A stretch of DNA of 64,000 bases, taken from Inia geoffrensis (taxonomy: Eukaryota; Chordata; Mammalia; Artiodactyla; Iniidae). The translations under genes were made by a program, and so were the position numbers. Below, piece after piece: positions 13,301-24,781 of this stretch. Location: NCBI GenBank assembly GCA_036417435.1, contig CM070910.1, forward strand, positions 68,976,784 through 69,040,783, in the 5' to 3' direction. The number at the start of each line of letters is the position of its first letter. Position 1 is the first letter of the stretch. A model generated the notes under the pieces. It made no database searches. It was not told the DNA's origin and saw only the letters and a program-made list of their open reading frames with translations.

Positions 13301-13393
13301 ATCACTGGAGAATTCCCTCCCTTTAAAGTCATGTGCAAATACATGGTAGATCTGGGAATTAAAGTGTTCTAGCCATATTAATGTCTTTTTAAA
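10316..13393. other. unique non-coding DNA
   Basis: Nothing recognised. The section 10730-11130 is richer in G and C than its surroundings and carries overlapping open frames on both strands, but there is no CpG clustering, known domain or splice pattern. The sequence 12560-12720 is rich in AATGATAATA-type short repeats. Confidence 0.55.
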
Positions 13394-13410
13394 AAGATAC
13401 AGAGATGGTG

Positions 13411-13730
13411 GGCTTCCCTGGTGGCACAGTGGTTAAGAATCCACCTGCTAATGCAGGGGACACGGGTTTGAGCCCTGGTCCGGGAAGGTCCCGCATGCCG
13501 TGGAGCAATTAAGCCCGTGTGCCACAACTACTGAGCCTGCGTGACACAACTACTGAAGCCCACAGGCCTAGAGCCTGTGCTCCGCAGCAAGGGAGGCCAC
13601 CGCAATGAGAGGCCCGCCCACCGCAAGGAGGAGTAGCCCCCACTCATCGCAACCAGGGAAAGCCTGCGTGCAACAACAAAGAGCCAAGACGGCCAGAAGT
13701 AAATAAATTAATTTAAAAAAAAAAAAAAAA
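13411..13730 (+). mobile_element. CHR-1-type long SINE
   Basis: It starts GGCTTCCCTGGTGGCACAG and then carries the long-form body: GCCACAACTACTGAGCCTGC repeated, GCCACCGCAATGAGAGGCCC, GCCAGAAGTAAATAAAT and an A-tail. The TSD is aagatacagagatggtg at 13394-13410 and aagatacagagacggtg at 13731-13747. It is more diverged than the CHR-2 copies, consistent with an older subfamily. Confidence 0.95.
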
Positions 13731-13747
13731 AAGATACAGAGACGGTG

Positions 13748-14142
13748 AGATGGGGAAAGTGAGTGGAGACTAGAGGGGAGAGAAATAGTCTAATGGAATT
13801 CTTCCAGATTAAACCAGTACATTGAAAATTCCCTCAATCTCACTGCATGCCTATCTGAATTTGCAGGATAATTGAGGTTAAGTGCAAATTTTAGAGAACA
13901 AAGGCTCCTCCACCTGTGACAGGTTATCCTGCAAAAGGCTGGTACGTCCTTTTGTCCACAAATCCAGAGACTCAGAGGCAGTTAAATTTATGGAAGTTTA
14001 GCTGATTAAGAATAGAGGTTCTTGAATCAGAGTGCCTGGGTTCAAACCTTGGGCAAATACCAAGTGGGACTGTGGACCTATGGAATCCTCCATTTCGATT
14101 GACAGCTTGTTATGTCATTAGGAGCACTTTTGATTTGGTTCT
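13748..14142. other. unique DNA with a short MIR piece
   Basis: Mostly unique. About 14005-14070 (TTGAATCAGAGTGCCTGGG, TTCAAACCTTGGGCAAATAC) resembles the start of a plus-strand MIR that is cut short. No gene seen. Confidence 0.5.
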
Positions 14143-14157
14143 AAAACAAACCCCAGG

Positions 14158-14364
14158 GGCTTCCCTGGTGGCGCAGTGGTTGAGAGTCCGCCTGCCGATG
14201 CGGGGGATGCGGGTTCGTGCCCTGGTCCAGGAAGATCCCACATGCCGTGGAGCAGCTGGGCCCGTGAGCCATGGCCACTGGGCCTGCGTGTCCGGAGCCT
14301 GTGCTCTGCAACGGGAGAGGCCACAACAATGGGAGGCCCGCATACCGCAAACAAAAGTAAAAAT
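14158..14364 (+). mobile_element. CHR-2-type SINE
   Basis: Full-length: box A region TGGCGCAGTGG, box B region GGTTCGTGCCC, then GCCCGTGAGCCATGGCC and an AAAACAAAAG-like tail. The perfect 15-bp TSD aaaacaaaccccagg lies at 14143-14157 and 14365-14379. The ~120-codon open frames across both strands are by-products of this SINE. Confidence 0.98.
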
Positions 14365-14379
14365 AAAACAAACCCCAGG

Positions 14380-14961
14380 CACACTACATTTGAATCTTAG
14401 TGATCTCATATTCATTCCAATATTCTGGCCACACACACAAAAGGTTTTCCATCTGTCAATCACTTTCTTGTTCTTCATCTAAAGAAAAGGTCAAGGTCTC
14501 CACTTGGGAATGTACTTTAAGACCACATATAAATGCTGCCAAACAGACAGCACCACCCCCTACCCATTGGCTTTGAAATGACCCAGAGCCCGATCCATCC
14601 CTCCACCTCTGCCCACCCATCAAAACGCCTGGAGTCCCCAGTGCAGAACACTAAGAGAGGCCTTCTTATAGGATACTGAGCATTTTCTTGCATTCTAGGG
14701 ATGTAGAAGTGTATAAAAGCACTACACTCTTAGTGAAGGTATACATCTTCCTTTCTCCTTCTGCATCCTTCTCCCAACCCACTGCTCATGACGAAACTTT
14801 GCCTTTAGTGACCGTACCATTATAGGAGATGGATGTAGCCTTAGCATCCAAATGCATTCCTTCTCATCCTTTATAGATAGGGATTATGCCTAGTTAAATC
14901 AGCACTATTAATGCTGTTCTACGGGCACAGCATGTCTTGATCTGGTTACCCAATGACCATA
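14380..14961. other. unique non-coding DNA
   Basis: No repeat or gene recognised between the CHR-2 copy and the short tRNA-Glu SINE. Confidence 0.55.
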
Positions 14962-14974
14962 GATAACAAGATGT

Positions 14975-15107
14975 TGACTTCCCTGGTGGTCCAGTGGTTA
15001 AGACTCCGGGCTCCCAATGCAGGGGGCAGGGGCTCAATCCCTGATTGGGGAACTAAGTTCCTGCGTGCCATGCGGCACGGCCAAAAGAAAAAAAAGTAAG
15101 CTAATGT
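14975..15107 (+). mobile_element. short tRNA-Glu SINE (Bov-tA/CHR-like monomer)
   Basis: ACTTCCCTGGTGGTCCAGTGG, TTAAGACTCCGGGCTCCCAA, CAATCCCTGATTGGGGAACT and GCCATGCGGCACGGCC, ending in an A-rich tail. It lacks the GAGCCATGGCC body of CHR-2. The perfect TSD gataacaagatgt lies at 14962-14974 and 15108-15120. It is the monomer type shared by cetaceans and ruminants; the exact subfamily is uncertain. Confidence 0.9.
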
Positions 15108-15120
15108 GATAACAAGATGT

Positions 15121-16048
15121 CTATAGGAAAACTTCCTCCAAATGCTGAACACCTTACAAACCAACCTGAGGGATGAAAATTCCCTCTAGACTAAAAAGAT
15201 GCTGTGTTTATGTGTTTAGCCTCAAAGGTGCTGTGATTATCTGGAACTGTTGCTTAAATTTCCAGTGAGGTCAGCAGCCTGACTTGCCTTTGAGGTGGAC
15301 GGTCCCAGTCATGGATGAAGAACAAGCCACCACTCTGTCTCTCAACAGCCATGACATAGAACAGTCCATTTGCTCCAGGCTGACCTGGACCTGGGGGAGC
15401 CCTGGGCAGGCGAATCATTCGGTCTTCCTTGGAATCAACTTTCATTACATATTTCTTCAACATATATTCAAGATAAAGGTTGAGCATCACTTATGGGAGG
15501 AGGGTCAAACAGGAAGGCCACAGGTAGTATTGTCCTAATTTGTATTCCCAGTCACAAACTAAAAGCCCTGCAATTAAATGAATCTACTTTCTTTAGAAGG
15601 TACTTTATGACCGACCACTTAAGTGCTTCAAGTAGCTTACAAGAGGCCAGACAGTGGGCACGACTCGCAGAATGAATTCTCGGAAGTCAGCCCTTGTGTA
15701 TGGCTGGCCCTCCCTCCTGGTCTTGGGTAGGGACCCTCTCCTTGCTCCTTTGGATGACCGTGGAGCCCCCTGCTGGGGACAACAGGCCCGTATTCTATTC
15801 CCCTGAGGGTAGTAAAGAGGTGAAATCAAAGAGACCGTAATTAGCTATTGATTTCTTTCTTACCAAAATTCTATTTAAAAAACAAGGTCTTTTAAACTTA
15901 AATTAGTCCTCAGAACAACCCATGAAAAACTGAAAGCACAAGAAGAGTACCCAGAATTTTCAATGGCTCCATTCCAGGTGCTGTTAGGCTGTTTCCAACT
16001 ACAATAAAGAGCCCCTGCCTTGAAATTTAAAGAAATAAAAGCCTAAGG
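15121..16048. other. unique DNA, with a faint cadherin-like open frame on the minus strand
   Basis: Nothing firm. The minus-strand frame 15490-15254 (78 codons) contains GPG, then GLFYV, then VERQSGGLFF, then WDRP, in the same order and near the spacing of the first cadherin repeat (GPG, GLFYV, E-R-x-T-G-x-L, x-D-R-E in desmocollins and classical cadherins). The typical calcium motifs LDRE and DxNDN are not seen, and neighbouring frames show no further cadherin sequence. It may be a relic or chance. Confidence 0.2.
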
Positions 16049-16196
16049 CAGTGATTCTCAAACTTTAGCTTGCATCAGAATCAGAGTATTTGTTCAAACA
16101 CAGACTGCTGGGCTCTGTTCACAGTCTTCGGTTCAGCAAGTCTGGGATAGAATCTGAGAAATGGCATTTATAACACGTTCCCAGGTGATGCCTTGC
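16049..16196 (+). mobile_element. MER5A-like non-autonomous hAT-Charlie element
   Basis: It starts CAGTGATTCTCAAACTTTAG, then GCATCAGAATCAGAG, ACACAGACTGCTGGGCTC and TTCCCAGGTGATGCC, all in MER5A consensus order. The right end (the other inverted terminal repeat) is missing, so it is truncated. No transposase. Confidence 0.88.
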
Positions 16197-16239
16197 AACA
16201 CAATGCATTTTCTCTGCCTCCTTTTCATATTTTAATATT

Positions 16240-16373
16240 CTCTGCCTCCTTTTGATATTTGTCCTCCCTTTTAGAATGTAAGTTTCTCGAGGGAAGGAAC
16301 TGAGTCTGTCTTGTTCATTTACAATAACCCTAGTTCCTTACACAGGGTCTCAAGTATTTGTTGACTGAATAAA
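16240..16373 (+). repeat. L2 LINE 3' end
   Basis: TTAGAATGTAAGTTTCTCGA, GGGAAGGAACTGAGTCTGTC and TTGTTGACTGAATAAATACC match the L2 3' terminal consensus (AGAATGTAAGCTCC, GGGCAGGGA, TGTTGAATGAATAAAT). Confidence 0.85.
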
Positions 16374-16429
16374 TACCATATTTATGACTTAGCTGTTTGC
16401 ATCCATCTTTCTCAAAATCCTCCCTGTCT

Positions 16430-16885
16430 TAACAAGAATGGTAGTTATAATAACAAGGGCCAGTGTTCATTAAAACATACTAGAGGGCTTCCCTGGTGGC
16501 TCAGTGGTTGAGAGTCCACCTGCCGATGCTAGGGGACGCAGGTTCGTGCCCCGGTCTGGGAAGATCCCACATGCCGCGGAGTGGCTGGGCCCGCGAGCCA
16601 TGGCCTCTGGGCCTGCGCGTCTGGAGCCTGTGCTCCGCAATGGGAGAGGCCACAACAGTGAGAGGCCCGCGTACTGCAAAAAAAAAATACTAGAAACTGT
16701 GCAGGTGTTGACACACATAATCTCATTTAATGATCACAACAACCTTCTGAAGATTTCGTATTGTTCTTCTCTATTTTACAGTTGAAGAAACTGAGCTATA
16801 GAGAGATTAAGTAACTTGAGACAGGTTATATTACTAGTAAATTTCAGACCCAAGATTTAACCACGAAGTCTGACTCCTGGTTCCT
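16430..16885 (-). repeat. MIR SINE interrupted by a CHR-2 SINE
   Basis: The inverted MIR runs from ~16430 (ATAATAACAAGGGCCAGTG), is split at ~16484, and resumes at ~16695 with ATAATCTCATTTAATGATCA, CTATTTTACAGTTGAAGAAA and AGATTAAGTAACTTG, ending near AGTCTGACTCCTGG. The CHR-2 copy inside is therefore the younger insertion. Confidence 0.8.
16485..16686 (+). mobile_element. CHR-2-type SINE
   Basis: GGGCTTCCCTGGTGGCTCAG to GCCCGCGTACTGC plus a short A-tail. The TSD atactaga lies at 16477-16484 and 16687-16694. There is one extra base in the usual GATGCAGGGGAC segment, which reads GATGCTAGGGGAC. It lies inside a MIR. Confidence 0.96.
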
Positions 16886-16934
16886 AACTGTAGTACGATT
16901 GTACTTTCCTTCTACCTCTCTGTAAAAATCACTA

Positions 16935-17338
16935 TTGCTGTTCACGACCTACCCTTGTCTACTTCTCTACCTTTTGCTTCACCTCACACCCAGTGGCCCA
17001 GACTTACCGTGTTGTTTTACCATGCGCCTTCTACTTTTAATGGCTTTCCCTCCTTATGGGTCTGGAAAATACCCACCCGTATTTCAGGCCTCAGTTCAAG
17101 GATCTACAAAGCCTTTTTCTGACTGCTCTCCACCCAACCCCAATAGATAGACTTGATCACTCCCTCCTTTAAGCCTCCTTGTAGCCTACTCATCTGTAAT
17201 ATTTTATTGCTTTTTTGGCACTATTGTGGTCTGTCCTAGAATATGAGTGCCTCAAGGTCAAGGACTGAATCTTAACTGGTTTTGGTATCTTCAGAACTTA
17301 ATATAGACCTTCATAATGGGCATTAGTAAATATTACAT
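16935..17338 (+). repeat. L2 LINE 3' region
   Basis: The order of features follows L2: a pyrimidine-rich part, CAGGCCTCAGTTCAAGGATC, TTTTCTGACTGCTC, TAATATTTTATTGCTTTTTT, AGAATATGAGTGCCTCAAGG and GGACTGAATCTTAACTGG. Diverged. It is cut at its right side by the next CHR-2 SINE. Confidence 0.75.
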
Positions 17339-17354
17339 AAAAGTTCCTTATTCT

Positions 17355-17565
17355 TGGGCTTCCCTGGTGGCGCAGTGGTTGAGAGTCCGCCTGCCGATGC
17401 AGGGGACGCGGGTTTGTGCCCCGGTCCGCAAAGATCCCACATGCCGCGGAGCGGCTGGGCCCGTGAGCCATGGCCGCTGGGCCTGCGCGTCCGGAGCCTG
17501 TGCTCCGCAACGGGAGAGGCCGCAACAGTGAGAGGCCCACGTACCGCAAAAAAAAAAAAAAAAAA
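17355..17565 (+). mobile_element. CHR-2-type SINE, close to consensus
   Basis: GGGCTTCCCTGGTGGCGCAG, GCCGATGCAGGGGACGCGGG, GCCGCGGAGCGGCTGGGCCC, then an uninterrupted A-tail of ~20. The perfect 16-bp TSD aaaagttccttattct lies at 17339-17354 and 17566-17581. The uninterrupted tail, retained CpGs and long perfect TSD suggest a recent insertion. Confidence 0.98.
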
Positions 17566-17581
17566 AAAAGTTCCTTATTCT

Positions 17582-20500
17582 CATAATATTTATCATTATT
17601 GTATAAAATAAAAACATCTATTTCTGATACATAAACTTTCATCATACTAATATGTATCCTCTTTAGCATTTAAACATTTTAATCTCTATTGTTTTCATTT
17701 CCAGAAGTTCTATGCAATTCTTTCAAAAACGACATAGTCTCAAATTTATTATGTTCAAACTTGGGTGGCTAGTTTTCATTTGTTTTCATGCCTTCCTTGA
17801 CTCTCCTTCACGGTGATTCATTTCCTCGTGCCGGTTTGCAATTTTTTAATTTGTGAGCTCATCTTCTGCAGGGCCTGTTTTTCCCAGGAGGTCTTGATCG
17901 CTCTGAACGTGGGAGAAAAGAATAAAGCATTTCTGAGTCCTTTCAGACATGTTGTCACCGGGACTTTCAAGTCATTCAGTAGTCCAGAATCAGCTTCTGG
18001 TTTGTCATGGTTTAAGCTGTCTGCACCAGCCTAGTAGAATGAATGGCAGACCACATCTGCGTTTCACACAACTCACATGTGGCTTTACATTTCTCATAAG
18101 CAGCTCTTCCCCTTTTACCCCCAAAGCCTTGGACAAATAACAAGCTTGATTTCTGTTTTTCTGAGCTGGTAGGAAAGGTTTTTCTAGATCTCTTTCAACA
18201 AACAAGGCAGGTTTTAAGACTCCAGGCTCTATGCGTGGAGTTCTTTTTCAGCACAGCCCCCCACACCTCACACAGATCCAAAGCCATGTCTTGGGTCCCC
18301 AACCTCTGGAATCTAGAGACGTATCTGATCTGAAACCCACTTGGACAAGTGGTGTCAGCTGCTACTTACTGCTCTGGTTTTGGTTTCTCTCAATTTCTGC
18401 CACAGCATTTCCATTTCATTTTCTGAGCTTAGCTCTCTACTGAATAATTGGTGGAAATATATTTTTCCAGCACTTGAACTTGCATTCTTGCCTTCTTGAT
18501 CTTCCATTTTATTGAAAGTCCCGGTTTAGATTTTTAGAACACATTCATATGCTTTCTTATGTGATCCACTCATAACTCTTAAGAAAGACTAGCCAGGTGG
18601 TAGGCCTTCTTACACTAGGCAACTCTGTCAATTGAAATAGTGTAAGAGACTTACCTAAGTGCTCACGAGGAATAAGGTGCCTTGCCAGTTTGAAAAACTC
18701 AAGGCTTCTAGTTTTAACCTGATGCTGTTCAAACTGAGACCCAAAACTTCAATCAATACCCAGTGAGGGCAAAGGTGGCCTTTTGGTAGGTGGTCCTAAA
18801 AACCCACCAACTTGCTTTTTCATGGGCTCTAGACCTTGTTTTATTCGCCCGGATCTCACCTTGCTCCACATCTCTCTCCCGCATCTTCGGCCTTTCTCCT
18901 TTGTATTTTGATGAATATCTACCATTCTCAAATACACTAAGTGATCTTTGCCACCCAGCTATCTTCTGAGCTGTCTCTCAAACCTCATGAATTTACCCAA
19001 AGCCTTCTATGACCACAGGAATCACTCTCCCTTACTCAATCACAGTGGGAAGGTTCACTTTCACCCTATATTTTTCTGCATCAACTTCATCCTTTTGCAC
19101 TCACACATCATTGCTCCATCCAGTGAAGAAGGAAATTAGGAAGATAGGTCAAATTTAATCTGCAAAAGAATGATTTTAAGACCTGTGGGTCTACTGAAGA
19201 ATTACACGCCCATCATAGAAATCATGCACCTTTTCCGTCTTTGTTGACAGTATTATACTCTAGGCTTCCAAGGGGTGAAAACAGTCTTCAAATGCAGCGT
19301 GCTCTGAGGTGCCTGGGTCCCATGAAAAAATAACAAAGCCCATATATGGAAGACAGTCAGGTTGTCCACCTGGAATTGTCCCCTTCCAACACAAAGAGCT
19401 CAGGGGCCAGAGGTACCCTAAAAAGGCAGGAGTGAGGATCGGTACCTTAAATCAGAGAATTCACTTTGGCTCACCTACCTCCCTCTCCTTCATGTCTTTT
19501 CTCTAACTGAATTCTCTTGGTTCCTTAAATGTTTGGTTTTGCATCTTGGTTTTCTGTTGTTGTTTGTTTTGTTTTGTTTCATTTAGACTTGTTTAGGCTA
19601 GTGAGTTGCTTCCAGCTGTTTTCCTTGGTCCTGACTACCATCCCTTTGGGAACACATTCTAGAAATTTCTCATCATCTTGAAAACCTCAAGTGACAATAT
19701 GAAACATTCTGTTAGCTGGGCCATAAAGGGCCTCGACCCCATGTTCCACACAAGAAGAGAGTGCAAACCCTTTTGATCTTTGAAAACCAATGAAATACCG
19801 ATAGAACAGGTAGTGCAAATGTATACGTAAATCCTATACCAAACATTTTATTACATATCCTGAATCAACTAAGAGCAAATGTCGGATCTGCACACTAGAC
19901 TGAGAAATTCTGCCACCTCAAAAACCCCCTAAAGCCAATAAAAAGTCCTACTAGCTTCAAATTTCATTACAAGCACAGGAAAAAGGAAATATTTACGAAT
20001 GGAAATCAGAAGGATAGGCACTCCTGAGTATTAACATCAAAGCGTCTTGTTGATCAGTCAGCCTTCACTGTCTCCTTACATTAGGTCAGTGTATGCAAGG
20101 GAAATCTATGTAGAAACACTTGTTTTCCTGAAATTACTCATTGCTAGTAAAAGACGTTTTTGCCAAAATTTAATGTTTAACGTTCTCCTCTTGTTGAAGA
20201 TGACGGTTGTCACAGCGTGAGTGCCAGCAACAAGGGAGAGTTCATGCAAATGGTTTCATAGGACCATGGCTGAGATGTTTTTCATTATTGTCACAGTGTG
20301 TTGGGTTACATACAGCCTCCTAGCATGTTATACCTTTACTGCCCCTTCATGGGCTGCTGTGCCAAAAAGAACGAAAGTGTCACCCGGGTGGAACCTGAAG
20401 AAATGTTAAGATGGGGAGCTACTTTTTTTTTTTTTTACCTTATTATCATCATTATTATCTTTACCAGCGCAAAGCACTCAAAAAGCTTAGATGAAGCAAC

Positions 20501-21775
20501 TGACAATTCAACTGTTGACAGTACACAGTGTTCGGGGGCAAAGGTGGCCTAGATGTCCCTGTTGCCGTCATCTCCCCGATGATCTCACGTACGTATTTCC
20601 TTCAGACGGAAGGAGTTAAGGAAACCAGTTTGGGGCATAAGGTTGTTTTTCTTCTCCTTTGGCTCCTATCCAGAGTGATTTCCTCTGATCATTGGACTCC
20701 TTTTGGGGCTCTCTGGCTGTGGTCAGTCAATGCAAGTACCACAGAACCTGATACTTGAGTGGAGAGGGAGTTGGAGGTCGCAGAATATGACAGTCTCATC
20801 TAGCAGAAGGCTGTTAGGTGCATCTACTGGGGGCCGTGAAAGATATGGCTGTTCCTGAAATCAAATGCTTTCTCCGGGATTTAACATTGCTGTATTCTGA
20901 GATGCTGCAGGGCTTCTGTGGCATTGGGCTTTGTCTGAAAATTCAAAGGATTGTCCAATGGCAAGCTTGGCTGAGCTAAAAAAAAATCAATTAAAACCCC
21001 AAGTGCTTGAGACACTCTCTGAAAGCAAGTCACAAATGTCCCTGGTTTGCATCTGGAAAAAAAAAAGAGAGATTGAATGTTACTTTAGTATCAAGGACAG
21101 CTGTCACCTAATGGGGTGAATTCTTTCCACAAAGAAGCTAGAAGCAATGGAAAATGCTACCGTCTAGCATTGTGTTAGCAGGTTAAACTGAATAATGCGG
21201 TCGAAATATTTTATTGTGTAATTGGTTTGATTTTATTGCTTTTTATGGGCTGCAGAGATGTGGTGAGAAAGCAGCTGCCTTTCATCAGGTACTGTAGTCC
21301 CATCAGTTTTGTTAGTATTTCCACCCCTTGGACCCACTGATTTCCCAGAGAGGTTTTTCCCAAGTGTCACATGTTTTGTTCTTACTTATGCATTGGAGAG
21401 ATCATCCTCATCTTGCTGTCTCATTTACCACTGCACCAGTTTCACCAGTATCTGGAAATAACATTACCCACCCAGCACAGCCATATTTCTGTGCTCTGTT
21501 CTGGATGTGAATGGTCAGAAATATTCTTCCTGGTAAACTTCCTCAGGAAATAAACATGGAATATGTCACCTTTGCCCACAGGTGAAAGAGAGGGATACCT
21601 TTGAATCAAGCCCTGCTGCCGCCATAAGAGGTGAGGATGCTCTGACACCCTGGAAGGACGACAGCCTTTGCTTGGAGCAGGAAATGTGGCCCCAGGGCTC
21701 CAGAAAGCAGGGCCTCACAACACACTCTGCACAGTCCAGCTCTGTTTCCTCCCAAGGCAGAGAGAAAAGCCAACA
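17582..21775. other. unique non-coding DNA
   Basis: No repeat family or gene recognised over about 4.2 kb. Only short open frames occur. There is a T-run near 20423-20437 followed by ATTATCATCATTATTATC, which is a low-complexity patch. Confidence 0.55.
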
Positions 21776-21985
21776 ACAATAATAGTTGCTGACATTTATT
21801 GAGTGCTTAGGCATTGTAAGTGCTTTATGTATATTAACCCATCTAATCCTCACAACATCCTGTCTCTAGATGAAGCAACCAAGGCACAGAGAAGTTTAGA
21901 CACGTGTCTAAGGCTACACAGAGCTGACAACGGCAGAACGAGAATTGGTTCCAAGCAGTATGCTTCATGTTCCCGACTCTTCAAA
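21776..21985 (-). repeat. MIR SINE
   Basis: Inverted MIR: GACATTTATTGAGTGCTTAG, GTGCTTTATGTATATTAACC, ATCTAATCCTCACAACATCC, GGCACAGAGAAGTTTAG and GGCTACACAGAGCTGAC. Nearly the full element in consensus order. Confidence 0.9.
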
Positions 21986-22117
21986 TCTGATCGAATCTGC
22001 ATGGAATGTCATCATCCCTGATGCAGAACACACAGGTGCTTAAAAGAAAGAGGGTCATAAATTGAGCTGGTATTTTGAAGACACACAAGTCCTAGATCCT
22101 GTGACAAACAGCAGTGC

Positions 22118-22229
22118 CTTAAAAAAAAAAAAAAAAGGGATAAAAATCCTGATCCCTAAGAGCAGCTGTCTGACAGAGCAAGTCAGGCGTGATAAAATAA
22201 TATTGTCATGATTGATGGTGGTGGTGGTG

Positions 22230-22282
<53 letters not shown>
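22118..22282. repeat. A-run and (GGT)n(GT)n microsatellite
   Basis: An A-run lies at about 22121-22136. At 22215-22232 there are about six GGT units running straight into a GT tract (22230-22280) with one TTT interruption at 22241-22243. On the minus strand the tract reads as poly-His/Thr open frames, which are artefacts. Confidence 0.95.
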
Positions 22283-22283
<1 letters not shown>

Positions 22284-24494
22284 AAAAGAGAAAGGCGTGG
22301 TCCAGTTCCTGTCAGATGTGTTTTCCAGTAGAGTCCCGGCCTTTCCTCCACAATGGGGCCTGAAGTAACAGATGACAGTTGACATTTCAATCAGTTTGAT
22401 ACTCACGGGAGACCACATGCCTTCTCTCCCTTCATTTGCATACTTGTTTGCATATATCTTCATAAGGGGTGCACACGTGCCTCTCCCTTAGACCCAGTTA
22501 TTGTTTTGATTCCTATTGATTCTCTTACCATCCTTTAGCCCCTTTCTTTCAAAGCACTTGTGTCCTTCTTGTCACCTCAGCCCACCTCTTGCTGGCTGTT
22601 GCTTCTAGAGAGCATTCCAATCACTATCAGGAAAAACTTTTTCTGAATACTTGAGCTCAGACTTCAGGTCCTGAGGTGTCTAGGTACCAGGTTCAGTGTC
22701 TCTGCCATTGAGGTACTGACTAGCATCAGCCCCAATCACCTGATGAGGATAAGTCACCTGAAGGTGGAAGAGGATGAGACAAAGTTCAGGTGAGGAGTCC
22801 TAGGAAGAGAAAAACTGAGGTCTCAGGCTGGGGAGAAGAGTGTGTTGGAGTCATAGTCACCAAATGACCTAGGACACTCAGAGGAGATTCTCTCAGAGGA
22901 GGTGATCGGTGTGATGGAAAGTTCCTACTGGTGAGAGAAGTCCCAATGTGTTCTCTTCCTTGATAACGATACACCCCAAAGGGCCAGTCTGACCTCTTTG
23001 ACTTCACAAGGGGGTCCCAGGGCCTGTAAAAAGAAGGAGGAGGCCAATACTACTGAAGAATCAGGACTGACTTCGTAACTGTGGTGCCTGGTACAAAATG
23101 AAAATGCAGGTCCCTTGTTACAAAGTTATTAAGAATTTCAAGATGGTGATGACAAAGCATGAAATCCAGCAAGGGGCCTTCTAAGTACAGGACCCTGCAC
23201 AACTTCACAAGTCACACGCCCATGAAGATGGCCCTACTGGGGGATTCCTATGAAAGGAGACAGGGTCTCTTTCTGCTGGAGAGCTGTTTATTTCACAATC
23301 AATAATTGAGGTTTTGCCAGGGGGTCCAGTAAAGGTGAAGATGTGATGATGATAGAAATGCTGTTGGAGAACTTGAGGAAAAATATAATTTTTACAAGCA
23401 ACTGTCAGGCACACACAAAAAATCTGTGATAAAGTCATATGAGCAGTTAATAATCTCACCAGCTGCAGAAAGCTACCATCTCTGTCTGCGTGTGTATTCG
23501 GAGATAACTCCAAATTGAAAGACCTTACCCTTGAGGCCACTGAGTTAAATTCAAAGGTAGTGGAAAAAAGTGAAAAGAAGAAAGGCATAATTTTGAGAGA
23601 GTAGATGAAAAAGAAGGAGTTGCTTGAGAGGTGAAAATGAGACAGTGTGCATGTATCTGTATCATGTGCATGTGGGTTTTGTGGGAGAGGAAGGAAGAGA
23701 ACGGAGAAATGTGAAAAATGCAGATGTATAAGCAAATGGAAAATTAGTATAGGTTAAGGAATCAAAACAAACATTTCACTACAGATCCAATTCTTTGGAA
23801 GAAAAATGGCTGATCAGTTGAGGGCATGGGTGGGGGTAGGCTAGAACTCTGATTAATCAGTTTGGAAACCCTTAAATTAGTAACTAATGAAAAACAAATT
23901 TGCTTTTTTCTCTCCTCATTAATTTGTATCATATGAAGGAAATTACATTGACAGTAAACAGCAAAGAACCGAACATTTTGTTAAAACCGGAGATACAACT
24001 GTATCATTAAATAAATACACAGCAGTCCCTCTCCAATTAGTTACCGTTTATAAAGTGCAATGAGATTCCTGGATGAAGAGTGCTATGAAATTATATTCTA
24101 TTACAGCACTGATTATTAATAAAATGACCACAAATGAAAAGGGTATACATCTTCCACAGGAATGCATGTAAGAGAAAACTACCATGTAAAGAAAAAAAAA
24201 AAAAAAAAAAGATAACAGATGATTGTTTCCTGCTTCAAAGGGTCTGAAAATCTCCTCCGGGAGAAAGACAAATGCATAGGCTAGTTCTGCAGGATGCATC
24301 TCTCTGGAGTGTGTTCTGGGGTCAGTGAGGGCCAAAAGGGGTCAGAGAGAACTGGTTAACAGCTGTTCTTCACGTTGGAATTTTTCTACCTCTTGCCCAG
24401 CCTGTGAATGAAACTGACAGGAATTCTAATAAGTGCACCAGGAGGACAGGAAGTCTTGTCAGTGACTCTGAGCTGATCACTTGGGGAGGCTCAA
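22283..24494. other. unique non-coding DNA
   Basis: No gene or repeat recognised. The 176-codon minus-strand frame at 23205-23735 is low in complexity, resembles nothing known and has no support. About 23890-24060 is AT-rich with TTAATTTGTATC and CAATTAGTTACC; a possible conserved element, unproven. An A-run lies at 24191-24210. Confidence 0.5.
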
Positions 24495-24507
24495 AAGGGA
24501 AACTCCT

Positions 24508-24768
24508 GGGGGCTTCCCTTCCTTTCCCTTCCCTGGTGGCACAGTGGTTGAGAGTCCACCTGCCGATGCAGGGGACACGGGTTCATGCCCCGATCCGGGA
24601 AGACCCCAGATGCCGCAGAGTGGCTGGGCCCGTGAGCCATGGCCGCCGAGCCTGCGTGTCTGGAGCCTGTGCTCCGCAACCGGAGAGGCCGCAGCAGTGA
24701 GAGGCCCACGTACCACAAAAACAAAAAAAAGCAAAAAACAAACAACAACAACAAAAAAATGAATAAAT
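24508..24768 (+). mobile_element. CHR-2-type SINE with an expanded 5' head
   Basis: The head reads GGCTTCCCTTCCTTTCCC then TTCCCTGGTGG, so the CTTCC unit at the start was expanded by about 15 bp before the normal body resumes. The body continues with ACAGTGGTTGAGAGTCCACC to GAGGCCCACGTACC, followed by a long mixed A-rich tail with CAA repeats. The perfect TSD aagggaaactcct lies at 24495-24507 and 24769-24781, so the expansion is inside the inserted unit. Confidence 0.96.
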
Positions 24769-24781
24769 AAGGGAAACTCCT

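Noticed and set aside
14158..14230. Possible functional tRNA-Glu gene at SINE heads
   Set aside because: The heads retain box A and box B but not a foldable cloverleaf; they are tRNA-derived SINE promoters.
14110..14478. Recurring ~120-codon frames across SINEs that look like a protein family
   Set aside because: Similarity between them is only the shared SINE sequence, in various frames and on both strands.
13411..17565. Regularly spaced SINE copies as a CRISPR-like array
   Set aside because: Units are 130-320 bp, irregularly spaced, mixed subfamilies, each with its own TSD; the host is a mammal.
23205..23735. 176-codon minus-strand open frame, the longest in the window
   Set aside because: Low-complexity Ser/Phe/His-rich composition, no recognisable domain or splice context; expected by chance in 64 kb.
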